A stretch of 18,271 bases of DNA from an uncultured Clostridia bacterium (lineage in GTDB: Bacteria > Bacillota > Clostridia > Christensenellales > Borkfalkiaceae). Both the position numbers and the translations under genes were made by a program. The stretch covers positions 1 through 18,271 of the forward strand of contig CANREU010000013.1 of the NCBI GenBank assembly GCA_947629725.1, given 5' to 3'. The notes under the pieces are model-generated. The model worked only from the letters and a program-made list of their open reading frames with translations. It had not been told where the DNA came from and made no database searches. This document shows, one piece after another, positions 5,747-13,806 of this stretch; the stretch's first letter is position 1; each line of letters starts with the position of its first letter.

Positions 5747-6463
5747 ATGAACATTGCACTCATTCTCGCGGGGGGCTCGGGGCACCGCATGGGGCAGGAG
5801 ATCCCCAAGCAATTCCTCACCGTGCTTGAAAAGCCGATCGTCATCTACACGCTGGAAAACTTCCAAAACTGCGAGAAGGTGGATGAGATCTACGCCGTCT
5901 GCATCGACGGCTGGCACGACGTGCTCGCCTGCTTCGCGAAGCAGTTCAACATCACAAAACTCAAGAAGATCGTGAGCGGAGGAGCTTCCGCACAGGAGTC
6001 CATCCGCAATGGCGTGGAGGCGATCCGCGCCGACCATGCGGACGGCGACACCGTCATCATTCACGACGGGATCCGTCCCCTTGTGGACGAGGACGTGCTC
6101 GACGACGTGATCGAGACTTGCCACCGCTGCGGGAATGCCGTCACCTCCCTGCCCTACAACGAGCAGATCTTCCTCGTGGACGACGAGCGGACGACGACCC
6201 GCTACATTCCCCGCGAGACGGTGCGCCGCGTCTCTACGCCGCAGGCATATTCCCTCGGCAAGCTCCATGCCGCATACGAGAGGGCGTTCAAAGAGGGGAT
6301 CGGGATCTCGCCCTCCTCCTATGTGAACACGATGATGAGCGACCTCGGCGAGACGCTGTATTTCGCGAAGGGGTCGGATAAGAACATCAAACTCACTACA
6401 AAGGACGACTTTTACATCTTCAAGGCGTATATCCAGGCCAAAAAGGACACGTTGCTCAAATGA
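5747..6463 (+). CDS. IspD/TarI-family cytidylyltransferase
   Basis: Enzymes of this family use CTP to make CDP-methylerythritol (IspD) or CDP-ribitol (TarI). The 238-residue protein has the nucleotide-binding loop LAGGSGHRMG with PKQF (7-23), SGGASAQESIRNG (77-89), HDGIRPLV (106-113, where IspD usually has HDAARP), STPQAY (163-168) and NIKLTTKDD (213-221). Its start follows AAGGAG, with the LicD-type stop only 3 bases upstream. Its stop overlaps the SDR start as ATGA. Sitting between a LicD-type transferase and a sugar-modifying SDR, it more likely activates a polyol phosphate for surface glycan synthesis than serves isoprenoid synthesis. The sequence alone does not exclude IspD. Confidence 0.85.
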   Translation: MNIALILAGGSGHRMGQEIPKQFLTVLEKPIVIYTLENFQNCEKVDEIYAVCIDGWHDVLACFAKQFNITKLKKIVSGGASAQESIRNGVEAIRADHADGDTVIIHDGIRPLVDEDVLDDVIETCHRCGNAVTSLPYNEQIFLVDDERTTTRYIPRETVRRVSTPQAYSLGKLHAAYERAFKEGIGISPSSYVNTMMSDLGETLYFAKGSDKNIKLTTKDDFYIFKAYIQAKKDTLLK

Positions 6464-7458
6464 AAGACATGTATGCGGAGGAAGCGGCGGCGATCGCCGC
6501 CCTCGATCTCCCGTGGGAGAAACTGAAAAACAAGACCGTTCTCATAAGCGGGGGGACGGGGCTCATCGGCAGCCTCTTCATCTCCGTATTGAAGCAGAGG
6601 AATCTCTCCGGCGACGGAATTTCCGTCGTCAGTCTTTCCCGCACCGCCCGCGAGAGCGTGGAGGGGGTTGAGTACCTCGCGCACGACGTGGCGCAGCCTC
6701 TTTGCCTCGAAAAACGGGCGGACTTTGTCGTCCATCTCGCCTCCAACACCCACCCCAAACAGTACAGCGCGGACCCCGTCGGGACGATCACGACGAACAT
6801 TTTCGGCTGCTATAACCTTCTCGAAGCAGCGAAGGAATGGCATTCGGAGCGTTTCTTGCTCGCCTCCAGCGTCGAAATTTATGGCGAAGGGGAGGGCGAA
6901 CCAATGAAGGAGGACTACTGCGGCAAGATCGACTGCAACACGTCGAGAGCGGGGTACAATGAATCCAAGCGCCTTTCGGAGAGCCTCTGCCAGTCCTACC
7001 GCGCGCAATACGGATTGGATTGCGTCGTCGCGCGGTTTTCCCGCTGCTTCGGCTACGACAAAAAGCAGGATACGAAGGCCATCGCGCAGTTCCTTGCAAA
7101 GGCGGTGGCGGGGGAGGACATCGTCTTAAAGAGCGAGGGAAAGCAGGAGTTTTCCTATTGTTACGTCGCCGACGCGGTGGCGGGGCTCTTCTATGTGCTC
7201 CTCAAAGGTGCGGACGGCGAGGCATACAACATCGCCGAGGAATACGAGGGGCTGAATTTGGGCGATTACGCCCGCCTCATTGCCTCGTTTGCTGGGAAGA
7301 AAGTGGTGTTCGACTTCGATCCGAAGAACAATCTCGGCGTCTCCAAAGCGAGCTATGCGGTGCTCGATACGGGCAAGATAAAGGCCCTCGGCTACCGCCC
7401 CCGCTACACGGTCTCCGAAGGGCTCCGCGCCACCTATGAAAAGTACAAAAACGCATAA
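6460..7458 (+). CDS. Extended SDR: NAD-dependent epimerase/dehydratase
   Basis: This 332-residue protein is an extended short-chain dehydrogenase of the nucleotide-sugar epimerase/dehydratase type. It has the Rossmann motif SGGTGLIG (30-37), an acidic loop LAHDVAQ (73-79), VHLASNTHP (91-99), the catalytic-serine region LLASSVEIYG (133-142) and the YNESK motif (Tyr166, Lys170). It starts in an ATGA overlap with the cytidylyltransferase gene and ends before a strong terminator, making it the last gene of the three-gene operon. It probably modifies a sugar or polyol nucleotide, or its precursor, used by the LicD-type enzyme. The substrate is unknown. dTDP-glucose 4,6-dehydratase-like and UDP-sugar epimerase-like roles both remain possible. 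Confidence 0.85.
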   Translation: MKDMYAEEAAAIAALDLPWEKLKNKTVLISGGTGLIGSLFISVLKQRNLSGDGISVVSLSRTARESVEGVEYLAHDVAQPLCLEKRADFVVHLASNTHPKQYSADPVGTITTNIFGCYNLLEAAKEWHSERFLLASSVEIYGEGEGEPMKEDYCGKIDCNTSRAGYNESKRLSESLCQSYRAQYGLDCVVARFSRCFGYDKKQDTKAIAQFLAKAVAGEDIVLKSEGKQEFSYCYVADAVAGLFYVLLKGADGEAYNIAEEYEGLNLGDYARLIASFAGKKVVFDFDPKNNLGVSKASYAVLDTGKIKALGYRPRYTVSEGLRATYEKYKNA

Positions 7459-7481
7459 TGGGGTCAGAAAAACAACGATAG

Positions 7482-7502
7482 GGGAGCCGTGAGGCTCCCT
7501 TT
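7482..7502 (+). terminator. Terminator of the glycan operon
   Basis: GGGAGCC (7482-7488) pairs with GGCTCCC (7493-7499) around a GTGA tetraloop, followed by TTT. It lies 23 bases after the SDR stop. Confidence 0.8.
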
Positions 7503-7521
7503 CTCATCGCAAAAAGCATAA

Positions 7522-7551
7522 AAAAACCGGAGCCCGAGAGCTCCGGTTTTT
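7522..7551. terminator. Bidirectional terminator between convergent SDR and groEL
   Basis: AAAAACCGGAGC (7522-7533) pairs perfectly with GCTCCGGTTTTT (7540-7551) around CCGAGA. The flanking A and T runs let it stop the minus-strand groEL transcript 6 bases after its stop codon, and read-through from the plus strand. Confidence 0.85.
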
Positions 7552-7557
7552 CCTTTC

Positions 7558-9186
7558 TCAATACATGCCGTCCATGCCGCCGCCCGCGGGCGCGGGAGGA
7601 GCGGGAGGGGTGGGGATGTCGGTGACGACCGATTCGGTCGTGAGGAGGGTGGAGGCGACGGAAGCCGCGTTTTGAAGCACGGAGCGGGTGACCTTCGTCG
7701 GGTCGATGATGCCGCTCTCGACCATGTCGGCATACACGTTTTTGAGTGCGTCGAAGCCGTAGTTGGTCTGCTTCTTTGCGAGGATCTTGTCGACGACGAC
7801 CGAGCCGTCGACGCCCGCGTTCTTCGCGATCTGGCGGACGGGCTCTTCGCACGCCTTCAGAATGATCTGCGCGCCCGTTCTCTCATCGCCGTTGAGGCTC
7901 GCGACGAGCCGCTTCAGAGCGGGGACGCAGGAGAGGAGGGCAACGCCGCCGCCGGGCACATAGCCCTCTTCGACCGCCGCGCGGGTAGCCGCGAGTGCGT
8001 CGTCGATGCGGAGCTTCTTTTCCTTCATCTCGACCTCGGTCGCCGCGCCGACGTTGATGACCGCCACGCCGCCCGCGAGTTTCGCAAGGCGCTCCTGCAG
8101 CTTCTCTTTGTCGTAATCGGAGGTCGTGACCTCGATCTGAGACTTGATGGAGGCGACGCGCGCCTTGATGGCTTCCTTGTCGCCCGCGCCGTCGATGATG
8201 GTCGTGTTGTCCTTATCGACTTTGACCTGGTTCGCCCTGCCGAGCATGTCGACCGTCGCGTCCTTGAGCTCGTAGCCGAGGTCGGAGGTGATCACGGTGC
8301 CGCCCGTGAGGGTCGCGATGTCTTCGAGCATCGCCTTCCTTCTGTCGCCGAAGCCGGGGGCCTTCACCGCCACGCAGTTGAACACGCCCTTGAGCTTGTT
8401 CACAATGAGTGCGGCGAGCGCGTCGCCCTCGACGTCTTCCGCAATGATGAGGAGCCTTGCGCCCTGCTGGGCGAGGGGTTCGACGATGGGGAGGATCTCC
8501 TGCAGATTGGAGATCTTCTTATCGGTGATGAGAATGTAGGGATTGTCGAGCACGGCCTCCATCTTGTCGGTGTTGGTCACCATGTAGGCGGAAGCGTAGC
8601 CGCGGTCGAACTGCATGCCCTCGACGGTGTTGAGTTCGGTCGTCATAGACTTGCCCTCTTCCACGGTGATGACGCCGTCTTTGCCCACGATCTCCATCGC
8701 GTTCGCGATGAGTTCGCCGACCGTCTCGTCGCCCGCGGAAATGGAGGCGACCTGAGATATGGCCTTCTTGCCGTCCACCGTCTTGGAGATGGACTTCACC
8801 TGCTCGACCGCCGTCTCGACCGCCTTGTCGATCCCCTTCTTCAGGATGATGGGGTTGGCGCCCGCGGCGAGGTTTTTGAGCCCTTCGCGGATGATCGCCT
8901 GCGCGAGGAGGACAGCCGTCGTCGTGCCGTCTCCCGCGACGTCGTTCGTCTTGGTGGAGACCTCTTTCACGAGCTGGGCGCCCATGTTCTCGAAGGGATC
9001 GGGGAGCTCTATCTCCTTTGCGATGGTCACGCCGTCGTTGGTGATGAGGGGAGCGCCGAACTTCTTATCGAGGACAACGTTCCTGCCTTTGGGGCCGAGA
9101 GTGATCTTCACCGTGTCGGCGAGGACGTTCACGCCCGTTTCGAGCGCCTTTCTCGCCTCGTCGCCGTATTTGATTTGCTTTGCCAT
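7558..9186 (-). CDS. groL: Chaperonin GroEL (Hsp60)
   Basis: GroEL forms the 14-mer folding chamber that works with GroES. At 542 residues the length is normal. Recognisable sequences are the start MAKQIKYGDEARKALE, the apical and equatorial motifs VKITLGPKGRNVVL and AGDGTTTAVLLAQAI, AVKAPGFGDRRKAMLEDIA, and the C-terminal Gly-Met tail GGGMDGMY. An AAGGAG site precedes the ATG. The gene lies 19 bases downstream of groES in the same transcript, and a bidirectional terminator follows. No missing key motif was noticed. Confidence 0.99.
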   Translation of the reverse strand: MAKQIKYGDEARKALETGVNVLADTVKITLGPKGRNVVLDKKFGAPLITNDGVTIAKEIELPDPFENMGAQLVKEVSTKTNDVAGDGTTTAVLLAQAIIREGLKNLAAGANPIILKKGIDKAVETAVEQVKSISKTVDGKKAISQVASISAGDETVGELIANAMEIVGKDGVITVEEGKSMTTELNTVEGMQFDRGYASAYMVTNTDKMEAVLDNPYILITDKKISNLQEILPIVEPLAQQGARLLIIAEDVEGDALAALIVNKLKGVFNCVAVKAPGFGDRRKAMLEDIATLTGGTVITSDLGYELKDATVDMLGRANQVKVDKDNTTIIDGAGDKEAIKARVASIKSQIEVTTSDYDKEKLQERLAKLAGGVAVINVGAATEVEMKEKKLRIDDALAATRAAVEEGYVPGGGVALLSCVPALKRLVASLNGDERTGAQIILKACEEPVRQIAKNAGVDGSVVVDKILAKKQTNYGFDALKNVYADMVESGIIDPTKVTRSVLQNAASVASTLLTTESVVTDIPTPPAPPAPAGGGMDGMY

Positions 9187-9205
9187 GATTTGAATCTCCT
9201 TGAAT

Positions 9206-9490
9206 TTATTCTACGATCGCCAAAATATCGGACTGCTTGATGATGGTGAACTCCTTGCCGTCCACCTTGAAATCGGTGCCCGCATACTTGGAGCAGAGCA
9301 CTTTCTCGCCGACCTGCACCTGCATTTTCACTTCTTTTCCGTCGACGATCCCGCCGGGGCCGACCGCGACGACGACGCAGGTCTGCGGCTTTTCCTGCGC
9401 GGAAGAGGGGAGATAGAACCCGCTCTTCGTCTTTTCTTCCACTGTGACCGCTTCGACGACCACTTTGTCGAACAAGGGTTTGATGTTCAT
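9206..9490 (-). CDS. groS: Co-chaperonin GroES (Hsp10)
   Basis: GroES is the heptameric lid of the GroEL chamber. The 94 residues match the normal family size. They start MNIKPLFDKVVVEAV and contain the mobile-loop segment EEKTKSGFYLPSSAQEKPQ, then VVAVGPGG and VLCSKYAGTDFKVDGKEF. GGAGG (9496-9500 on this strand) lies 5 bases before the ATG. It is the first gene of the groESL operon, transcribed from a TTGACA/TATAAT promoter. The leader carries a small CGCAG-TTGC-CTGCG hairpin (9514-9527) but no recognisable HrcA/CIRCE repeat. Confidence 0.98.
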   Translation of the reverse strand: MNIKPLFDKVVVEAVTVEEKTKSGFYLPSSAQEKPQTCVVVAVGPGGIVDGKEVKMQVQVGEKVLCSKYAGTDFKVDGKEFTIIKQSDILAIVE

Positions 9491-9540
9491 GATGACCTCC
9501 GTTTTTTTTGCTTCGCAGTTGCCTGCGTTCGTTCCTATTT

Positions 9541-9568
9541 ATTATAAACGGAAAGACGGCGCTGTCAA
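9541..9568 (-). promoter_or_regulatory. groESL promoter
   Basis: On the minus strand this is TTGACA (9568-9563), a 16-nt spacer and TATAAT (9546-9541). Both hexamers match the housekeeping consensus. No TTAGCACTC/GAGTGCTAA inverted repeat is present between it and groES. Confidence 0.8.
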
Positions 9569-9691
9569 ACGAAAAACAAAATTTTTTTCGGAAAATTTTA
9601 CGGGAGGGCGGAGCCGCCGTCCTCCTTTCGGAAAGAGGAGGGCGCGGGCGGGGAAAAATGGCGGAAGGAAGGGGTATTTCTCGGAAAATCC

Positions 9692-9720
9692 TTGCGCTTT
9701 CCGCGCGTTTGTGCTATAAT
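9692..9720 (+). promoter_or_regulatory. Promoter of the dCMP deaminase-TIR-purB-galE run
   Basis: TTGCGC (9692-9697), a 17-nt spacer and TATAAT (9715-9720) lie 20 bases before the ATG at 9741. GGAGG at 9728-9732 is the ribosome site. The -35 is weak and the -10 perfect. Confidence 0.7.
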
Positions 9721-9740
9721 CGTTAGCGGAGGAAAAGAAC

Positions 9741-10181
9741 ATGGACAAGTGGGACGGCAGATTTATGGAGCTCACCGAGCAGGTCGGCAGCTGGGCAAGC
9801 TGCCTCCGCCGCAAGGTCGGCGCGATCATCGTGCGCGACAAGCGGGTGATGGCGACGGGCTACAACGGCGCGCCTGCGGGGATCGTCTCCTGCGTGGAGC
9901 GGGGCAAGTGCCTCCGCACAGAGAACAACATCCCGAGCGGGACCCGCGCGGAGATCTGCTACGCCGCCCATGCCGAGCAAAACGCCATCATACAGGCGGC
10001 GAAGTACGGCGTGGAGATCGAGGGGGCGACCCTCTATTGTACCCACCAGCCCTGCGTCATCTGCGCAAAGATGATCATCAATGCGGGGATCAAGCGGGTC
10101 GTCTACAAGGAAGGCTATCCCGACGAATTTTCCATGCAGCTCTTCGGAGAGGCGGGAACGGCCGTCGAAAAGTACGAATAA
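9741..10181 (+). CDS. dCMP deaminase family protein (ComEB-like)
   Basis: This zinc-dependent deaminase probably converts dCMP to dUMP for thymidylate synthesis. The 146 residues include GYNGAPAG (40-47), the catalytic HAEQNAI (77-83, His77 ligand and Glu79 proton shuttle) and PCVICAK (104-110, Cys105 and Cys108 zinc ligands). Extra cysteines at about 51, 57 and 73 fit the second structural zinc seen in ComEB-type enzymes. The length is normal. It is the first gene after the promoter at 9692, and the TIR-domain gene starts 15 bases after its stop. Some relatives act on other cytosine nucleotides, so the substrate is inferred. Confidence 0.9.
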   Translation: MDKWDGRFMELTEQVGSWASCLRRKVGAIIVRDKRVMATGYNGAPAGIVSCVERGKCLRTENNIPSGTRAEICYAAHAEQNAIIQAAKYGVEIEGATLYCTHQPCVICAKMIINAGIKRVVYKEGYPDEFSMQLFGEAGTAVEKYE

Positions 10182-10196
10182 CGGGCGGAGGAAGGA

Positions 10197-11840
10197 ATGG
10201 AACTGAAGGAGCTCGTCTGCAAATGCTGCGGCGCGCCGCTCGACGCGGACAGCGGGATCGGGCGGGTCGTGCGGTGCAAATATTGCGGGACGTCTCTCGT
10301 GCTTTCGCGGGAGGGGAGGGCGCGTACCTTCCTCGATCAGGGGGAGCACGACCTCGACACCTGCCGTTTCGACGAGGCATACGCCGCCTACCGCAAGGCG
10401 GCAGAACTCGACGCGGAGGAGCCCGAGGCGTATTTCGGCATGGCGCTCGCTGCACTCAAAGTGCAGTACTTAAAGGACGAGGCGAGCGAGCCGCCCCGCC
10501 TGCGCCCCGTCGTCCACGAAGTTGCGGAAAAATATATCTTTTCGGACAAAAACTACCTCCGCGCACTCGAACTTGCGACGGAGGAACAGCGGGAAGTTTA
10601 CAAGGAACGGGCGAGGGAGATCGAGCGCATCCGCCGCGAATTCCGCGCGCTGCGCCGCGCGGGCGTCCGTTACGACTGCTTTCTCTGCGCCAAAATTTCA
10701 GACGGGGAGGGGGGCACCACGCAGGACAGCCACGAGGCGCTCAAACTCTTCCGCTATCTCGAAAAGAGCGGCTACAAGCCCTTTTATTCGGAGGAGAGCG
10801 TCGGCGAGAGGACGGGCGCGGATTACGAGGCCCTCATTCTCTACGCTCTTCACTCCGCCTCCTGCATGCTCCTCATCTGTTCGGATGAGGACTACTTGCA
10901 GACCAAGTGGGTCAAAAACGAATACACCCGCTTTTTAAAACTTGTCAACGACGAGGAAAAGGAATCGGACGCTCTCACCGTCGTCTTCCGCGGGACGCCC
11001 GTCGAACGGCTCCCGGGGAGAGAGGGAAAATTGCAGGGGATCGACCTCACGAAGCCCGACGCCTACTCCCGCATCCTCGCCTTTGTGGCGCAGCACACGC
11101 CCGAGGCGCGTCGCCGCCGCGAGGAGGAAGAGCGCGCGATGGAGGCGGAACTGCGCGATCTTCGCGAAAAAGTGCAGCAGATCGAGGCGGAGCGAGCCGC
11201 CGCGGAGAAACGGCGGGGGGACTTCCGCGTGCGGAACGGCGCCCTATATCGCTACACGGGCACGGAGAGCCTCGTGTGCATACCCGAGGGGATAACCCGC
11301 TTGGGCGGAGAGGCGTTTGAAGGCTGTAAAACGGTGACGGAAGTGCGCATCCCCGCGTGGGTGGAGGAGATCGAGAGCAGCGCCTTCTACGGGTGCGGCA
11401 ACCTCGAGCGCATCCTCGTCGCGGAGGACAATCCCCGCTATTGCAGCAGGGAGGGGATCCTCTACAACCGCGAACTCACAGAGGCGGTGTACGTACCGCG
11501 GGCACTGAAAGGGTCTGTGACCCTTCCGCAGGGCATGTATGAGGCGCGCAACTACCTCTTCGAGCGGTGCCGCTTCATCACGCAGGCGATCCTCCCCGAG
11601 GGACTGAAACGGATTGGCGACGGGACGTTCAAAGACTGTGTGAGTCTCAAGCGGGTCGTGATCCCCGACAGCGTGCGCTCCATCGGCAGCGACGCATTCG
11701 CGGGGTGCGCGGAGCTTGCGGAAGTGACGATGCCCCGCTTTTTGGCTGGGATCCTGAGCGGAAAACTCAAGGACTACTTCGGCTCCCGCTACACGGAGAT
11801 CAAGTTCGACTTCACAATAAAATTCAAATTCGGCGGTTAA
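10197..11840 (+). CDS. Zinc ribbon-TPR-TIR-coiled coil-LRR (BspA-type) protein
   Basis: This 547-residue multidomain protein has the following order. An N-terminal zinc ribbon (Cys8, Cys11, Cys27, Cys30). A TPR-like helical pair (about 45-90). A TIR domain (about 159-297) with YDCFLCAKIS, a helix LFRYLEKSGYKPFYSEES, CMLLICSDEDYLQTKW and WVKNEY, whose Glu242 sits where TIR NADases carry the catalytic glutamate. A charged coiled coil (about 302-342). BspA-type leucine-rich repeats (about 357-515) with the pattern IP..V..I...AF.GC..L. There is no signal peptide or membrane segment, so it should be cytoplasmic, unusual for BspA repeats. A good GGAGG precedes the ATG. It may be an NLR/TLR-like sensor that consumes NAD or signals on ligand binding. 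Function is inferred; the domains are read by eye. Confidence 0.85.
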   Translation: MELKELVCKCCGAPLDADSGIGRVVRCKYCGTSLVLSREGRARTFLDQGEHDLDTCRFDEAYAAYRKAAELDAEEPEAYFGMALAALKVQYLKDEASEPPRLRPVVHEVAEKYIFSDKNYLRALELATEEQREVYKERAREIERIRREFRALRRAGVRYDCFLCAKISDGEGGTTQDSHEALKLFRYLEKSGYKPFYSEESVGERTGADYEALILYALHSASCMLLICSDEDYLQTKWVKNEYTRFLKLVNDEEKESDALTVVFRGTPVERLPGREGKLQGIDLTKPDAYSRILAFVAQHTPEARRRREEEERAMEAELRDLREKVQQIEAERAAAEKRRGDFRVRNGALYRYTGTESLVCIPEGITRLGGEAFEGCKTVTEVRIPAWVEEIESSAFYGCGNLERILVAEDNPRYCSREGILYNRELTEAVYVPRALKGSVTLPQGMYEARNYLFERCRFITQAILPEGLKRIGDGTFKDCVSLKRVVIPDSVRSIGSDAFAGCAELAEVTMPRFLAGILSGKLKDYFGSRYTEIKFDFTIKFKFGG

Positions 11841-11851
11841 AGGAGCACTCT

Positions 11852-12287
11852 ATGGCAAATCCCATCGTAACCTTTGAAATGGAAAATGGCAAAACGTTTC
11901 GGGCGGAACTCTATCCCGAATACGCGCCCAACACGGTGAACAACTTCCTCTTCCTCGTGAAGAAGGGATTCTACGACGGCGCGATCTTCCACCGCGTGAT
12001 CGCGGGATTCATGATACAGGGGGGGGGGGACCCGACGCGTCCTCTCGATGGCGCGGGCGCAGCACCCCGACTCGGCGGGCTCGCAGTTCTTCGTCATGCA
12101 CGCGGACGCCCCTCATCTCGACGGGCAGTACGCCGCCTTCGGCAAGGTGACGGAGGGGATGGAGACGGTGGACGGGATCGCCTCCTGCCGCACCGACTTC
12201 CGCGACAGGCCCCTCTCCGCACAGCGGATAAAGCGGGTCACGGCGGAGATCTTCGGAACGGAATACCCCGCGCCCGAGAAGGCGTAA
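11852..12287 (+). pseudogene. Cyclophilin-type peptidyl-prolyl isomerase with internal deletion and frameshift
   Basis: The gene starts at an ATG with AGGAG (11841-11845) and reads MANPIVTFEMENGK, then YDGAIFHRVIAGFMIQGG and DPT, a normal cyclophilin N-half. The other half lies in a different frame: RVLSMARAQHPDSAGSQ, then FFVMHADAPHLDGQYAAFGKV to the TAA at 12287. The roughly 26-28 residues normally between GGDPT and the TRGVLSMARA segment are missing, and the junction at about 12037 is out of frame. An 11-G run lies just upstream (12019-12029). The original frame continues to 12292 as a nonsense tail. A deletion whose length is not a multiple of three explains both faults. It may be real or an assembly collapse. 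If intact, it would be a cytoplasmic proline isomerase. Confidence 0.75.
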
Positions 12288-12306
12288 GATAGAAGAGGAA
12301 GGGAAC

Positions 12307-13743
12307 ATGTCGGATAAAACCATCTACGAAAATCCGCTGAACACCCGCTATGCGAGCAGGGAAATGCAGGAAAACTTCGGCGACGGGAAGCGCTTCCGCC
12401 TTTGGCGGAAACTGTGGATCGCCCTCGCCGAGAGCGAAAAGGAGCTCGGGCTCCCCATCACGGAGGAGCAAATAGAGGAACTCAAAGCGCATGCGGAGGA
12501 CATCGACTACGAGCGCGCGGAAAAGTATGAGCGCGAGGTGCGGCACGATGTGATGGCGCACGTGAAGGCCTACGGCGACGCCGCGCCCTCCGCAAAGGGG
12601 ATCATTCACCTCGGCGCGACGAGCTGCTTTGTCGACTGCAATTCGGAGCTGATGATCATGAGGGACGGGCTGGAGATCCTCTTAAAAAAGCTCGTCAACG
12701 TAATGGAAAAACTCAAAAACTTCGCCCTCCGCTATAAGGACGTGCCCACCCTCGGCTTCACCCACCTCCAGCCCGCCCAACTCACGACGGTCGGGAAGCG
12801 GGCGACCCTGTGGCTTCAGGACCTCATGCTCGACTACGAGAGCCTCACCGCCCTCCTTGCAAAGTTCCGCCTCCGCGGCGTGAAGGGGACGACGGGCACA
12901 CAGGCGAGCTTTTTGGACCTCTTCGACGGCGACGGCGAAAAGGTGAAGGAACTCGAAAAGCGGGTCGTCGAAAAGCTCGGGTATGAAAAAGTTTACGCCG
13001 TCACGGGGCAGACGTACCCCCGCAAATTCGACTATAACGTGCTCTGCGTGCTCTCGCAGATCGCCCAGAGCGCCTATAAATTCTCCAACGACATCCGCAT
13101 TTTGCAGAACATGAAGGAGGTGGAGGAGCCCTTTGAGAAATCGCAGATCGGCTCTTCCGCCATGGCGTATAAGCGCAATCCCATGCGCTGCGAGCGGATG
13201 GGGAGCCTCTGCCGCTACATGCTCTCTCTGCCCGTGAACAGCGCGTTCACCGCGTCCACACAGTGGTTCGAGCGCACCCTCGACGACTCGGCAAACCGCC
13301 GTATCGTCAATGCGCAGGCCTTCCTCACGGTGGACGCCGTCCTCAATCTCTACATGAACGTGGCGGAAAATCTCGTCGTCTATGAAAAGACGATCGCCAA
13401 GCACGTCGCGGCGGAGCTTCCCTTCATGGCGACGGAGAACATTCTCATGGAGTGCGTGAAGGCGGGGGGCGATAGACAGGAACTGCACGAGCGCATCCGC
13501 GTCCTTTCGCAGGAGGCAGGCATGGCGGTAAAGCAGGAGGGGAAGGAAAACGATCTCCTCGCGCGGATCGCCGTGGACCCGCTCTTTGAGGCGGTGCACG
13601 CAAGGCTCCCCGAGATCGTGGACGCGAAAAAGTTCGTCGGGCGGGCGCCCCGCCAGACGGAGGAGTTCATCGAAGGGGAGATCGTCCCCATCCTCAAAAA
13701 GCACGCCGCGCTCCTCGGCGAAAGGGGAGACGTGCGCGTTTGA
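12307..13743 (+). CDS. purB: Adenylosuccinate lyase
   Basis: PurB splits SAICAR and adenylosuccinate, releasing fumarate, in purine synthesis. The 478 residues show the argininosuccinase/fumarase superfamily features: RHDVMAHVKAYG (79-90), HLGATSCFVDCN (101-112), THLQPAQ (152-158) and the signature GSSAMAYKRNP (282-292) on the flexible catalytic loop. The length is typical. The start has an AGAGGAAGG-like site 19 bases after the broken cyclophilin. It lies in the same run as the dCMP deaminase, both nucleotide-metabolism genes, with galE 63 bases downstream. Confidence 0.97.
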   Translation: MSDKTIYENPLNTRYASREMQENFGDGKRFRLWRKLWIALAESEKELGLPITEEQIEELKAHAEDIDYERAEKYEREVRHDVMAHVKAYGDAAPSAKGIIHLGATSCFVDCNSELMIMRDGLEILLKKLVNVMEKLKNFALRYKDVPTLGFTHLQPAQLTTVGKRATLWLQDLMLDYESLTALLAKFRLRGVKGTTGTQASFLDLFDGDGEKVKELEKRVVEKLGYEKVYAVTGQTYPRKFDYNVLCVLSQIAQSAYKFSNDIRILQNMKEVEEPFEKSQIGSSAMAYKRNPMRCERMGSLCRYMLSLPVNSAFTASTQWFERTLDDSANRRIVNAQAFLTVDAVLNLYMNVAENLVVYEKTIAKHVAAELPFMATENILMECVKAGGDRQELHERIRVLSQEAGMAVKQEGKENDLLARIAVDPLFEAVHARLPEIVDAKKFVGRAPRQTEEFIEGEIVPILKKHAALLGERGDVRV

Positions 13744-13806
13744 TAGGTATTTTGGCAAAAAATCAGGGGAAATAGGGAAGAAAATCAAAAAATTGAGAGG
13801 TGTATC

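Noticed and set aside
7672..9240. A 522-codon plus-strand open frame opposite groEL
   Set aside because: It is a mirror of groEL codons with biased, domain-free composition and no ribosome site or promoter of its own.
9570..9690. GC-rich inverted sequences (GGAGG...CCTCC and CCTCC...GGAGG) between groES and the deaminase promoter as a possible riboswitch
   Set aside because: The segment lies upstream of both divergent promoters, so neither transcript contains it. The pairings are imperfect, and it may only be terminator- or spacer-like sequence.
11567..11851. An earlier in-frame start for the cyclophilin reading frame
   Set aside because: The upstream stretch overlaps the TIR-LRR gene out of frame and is not cyclophilin-like. 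The ATG at 11852 has AGGAG and the family's N-terminus.
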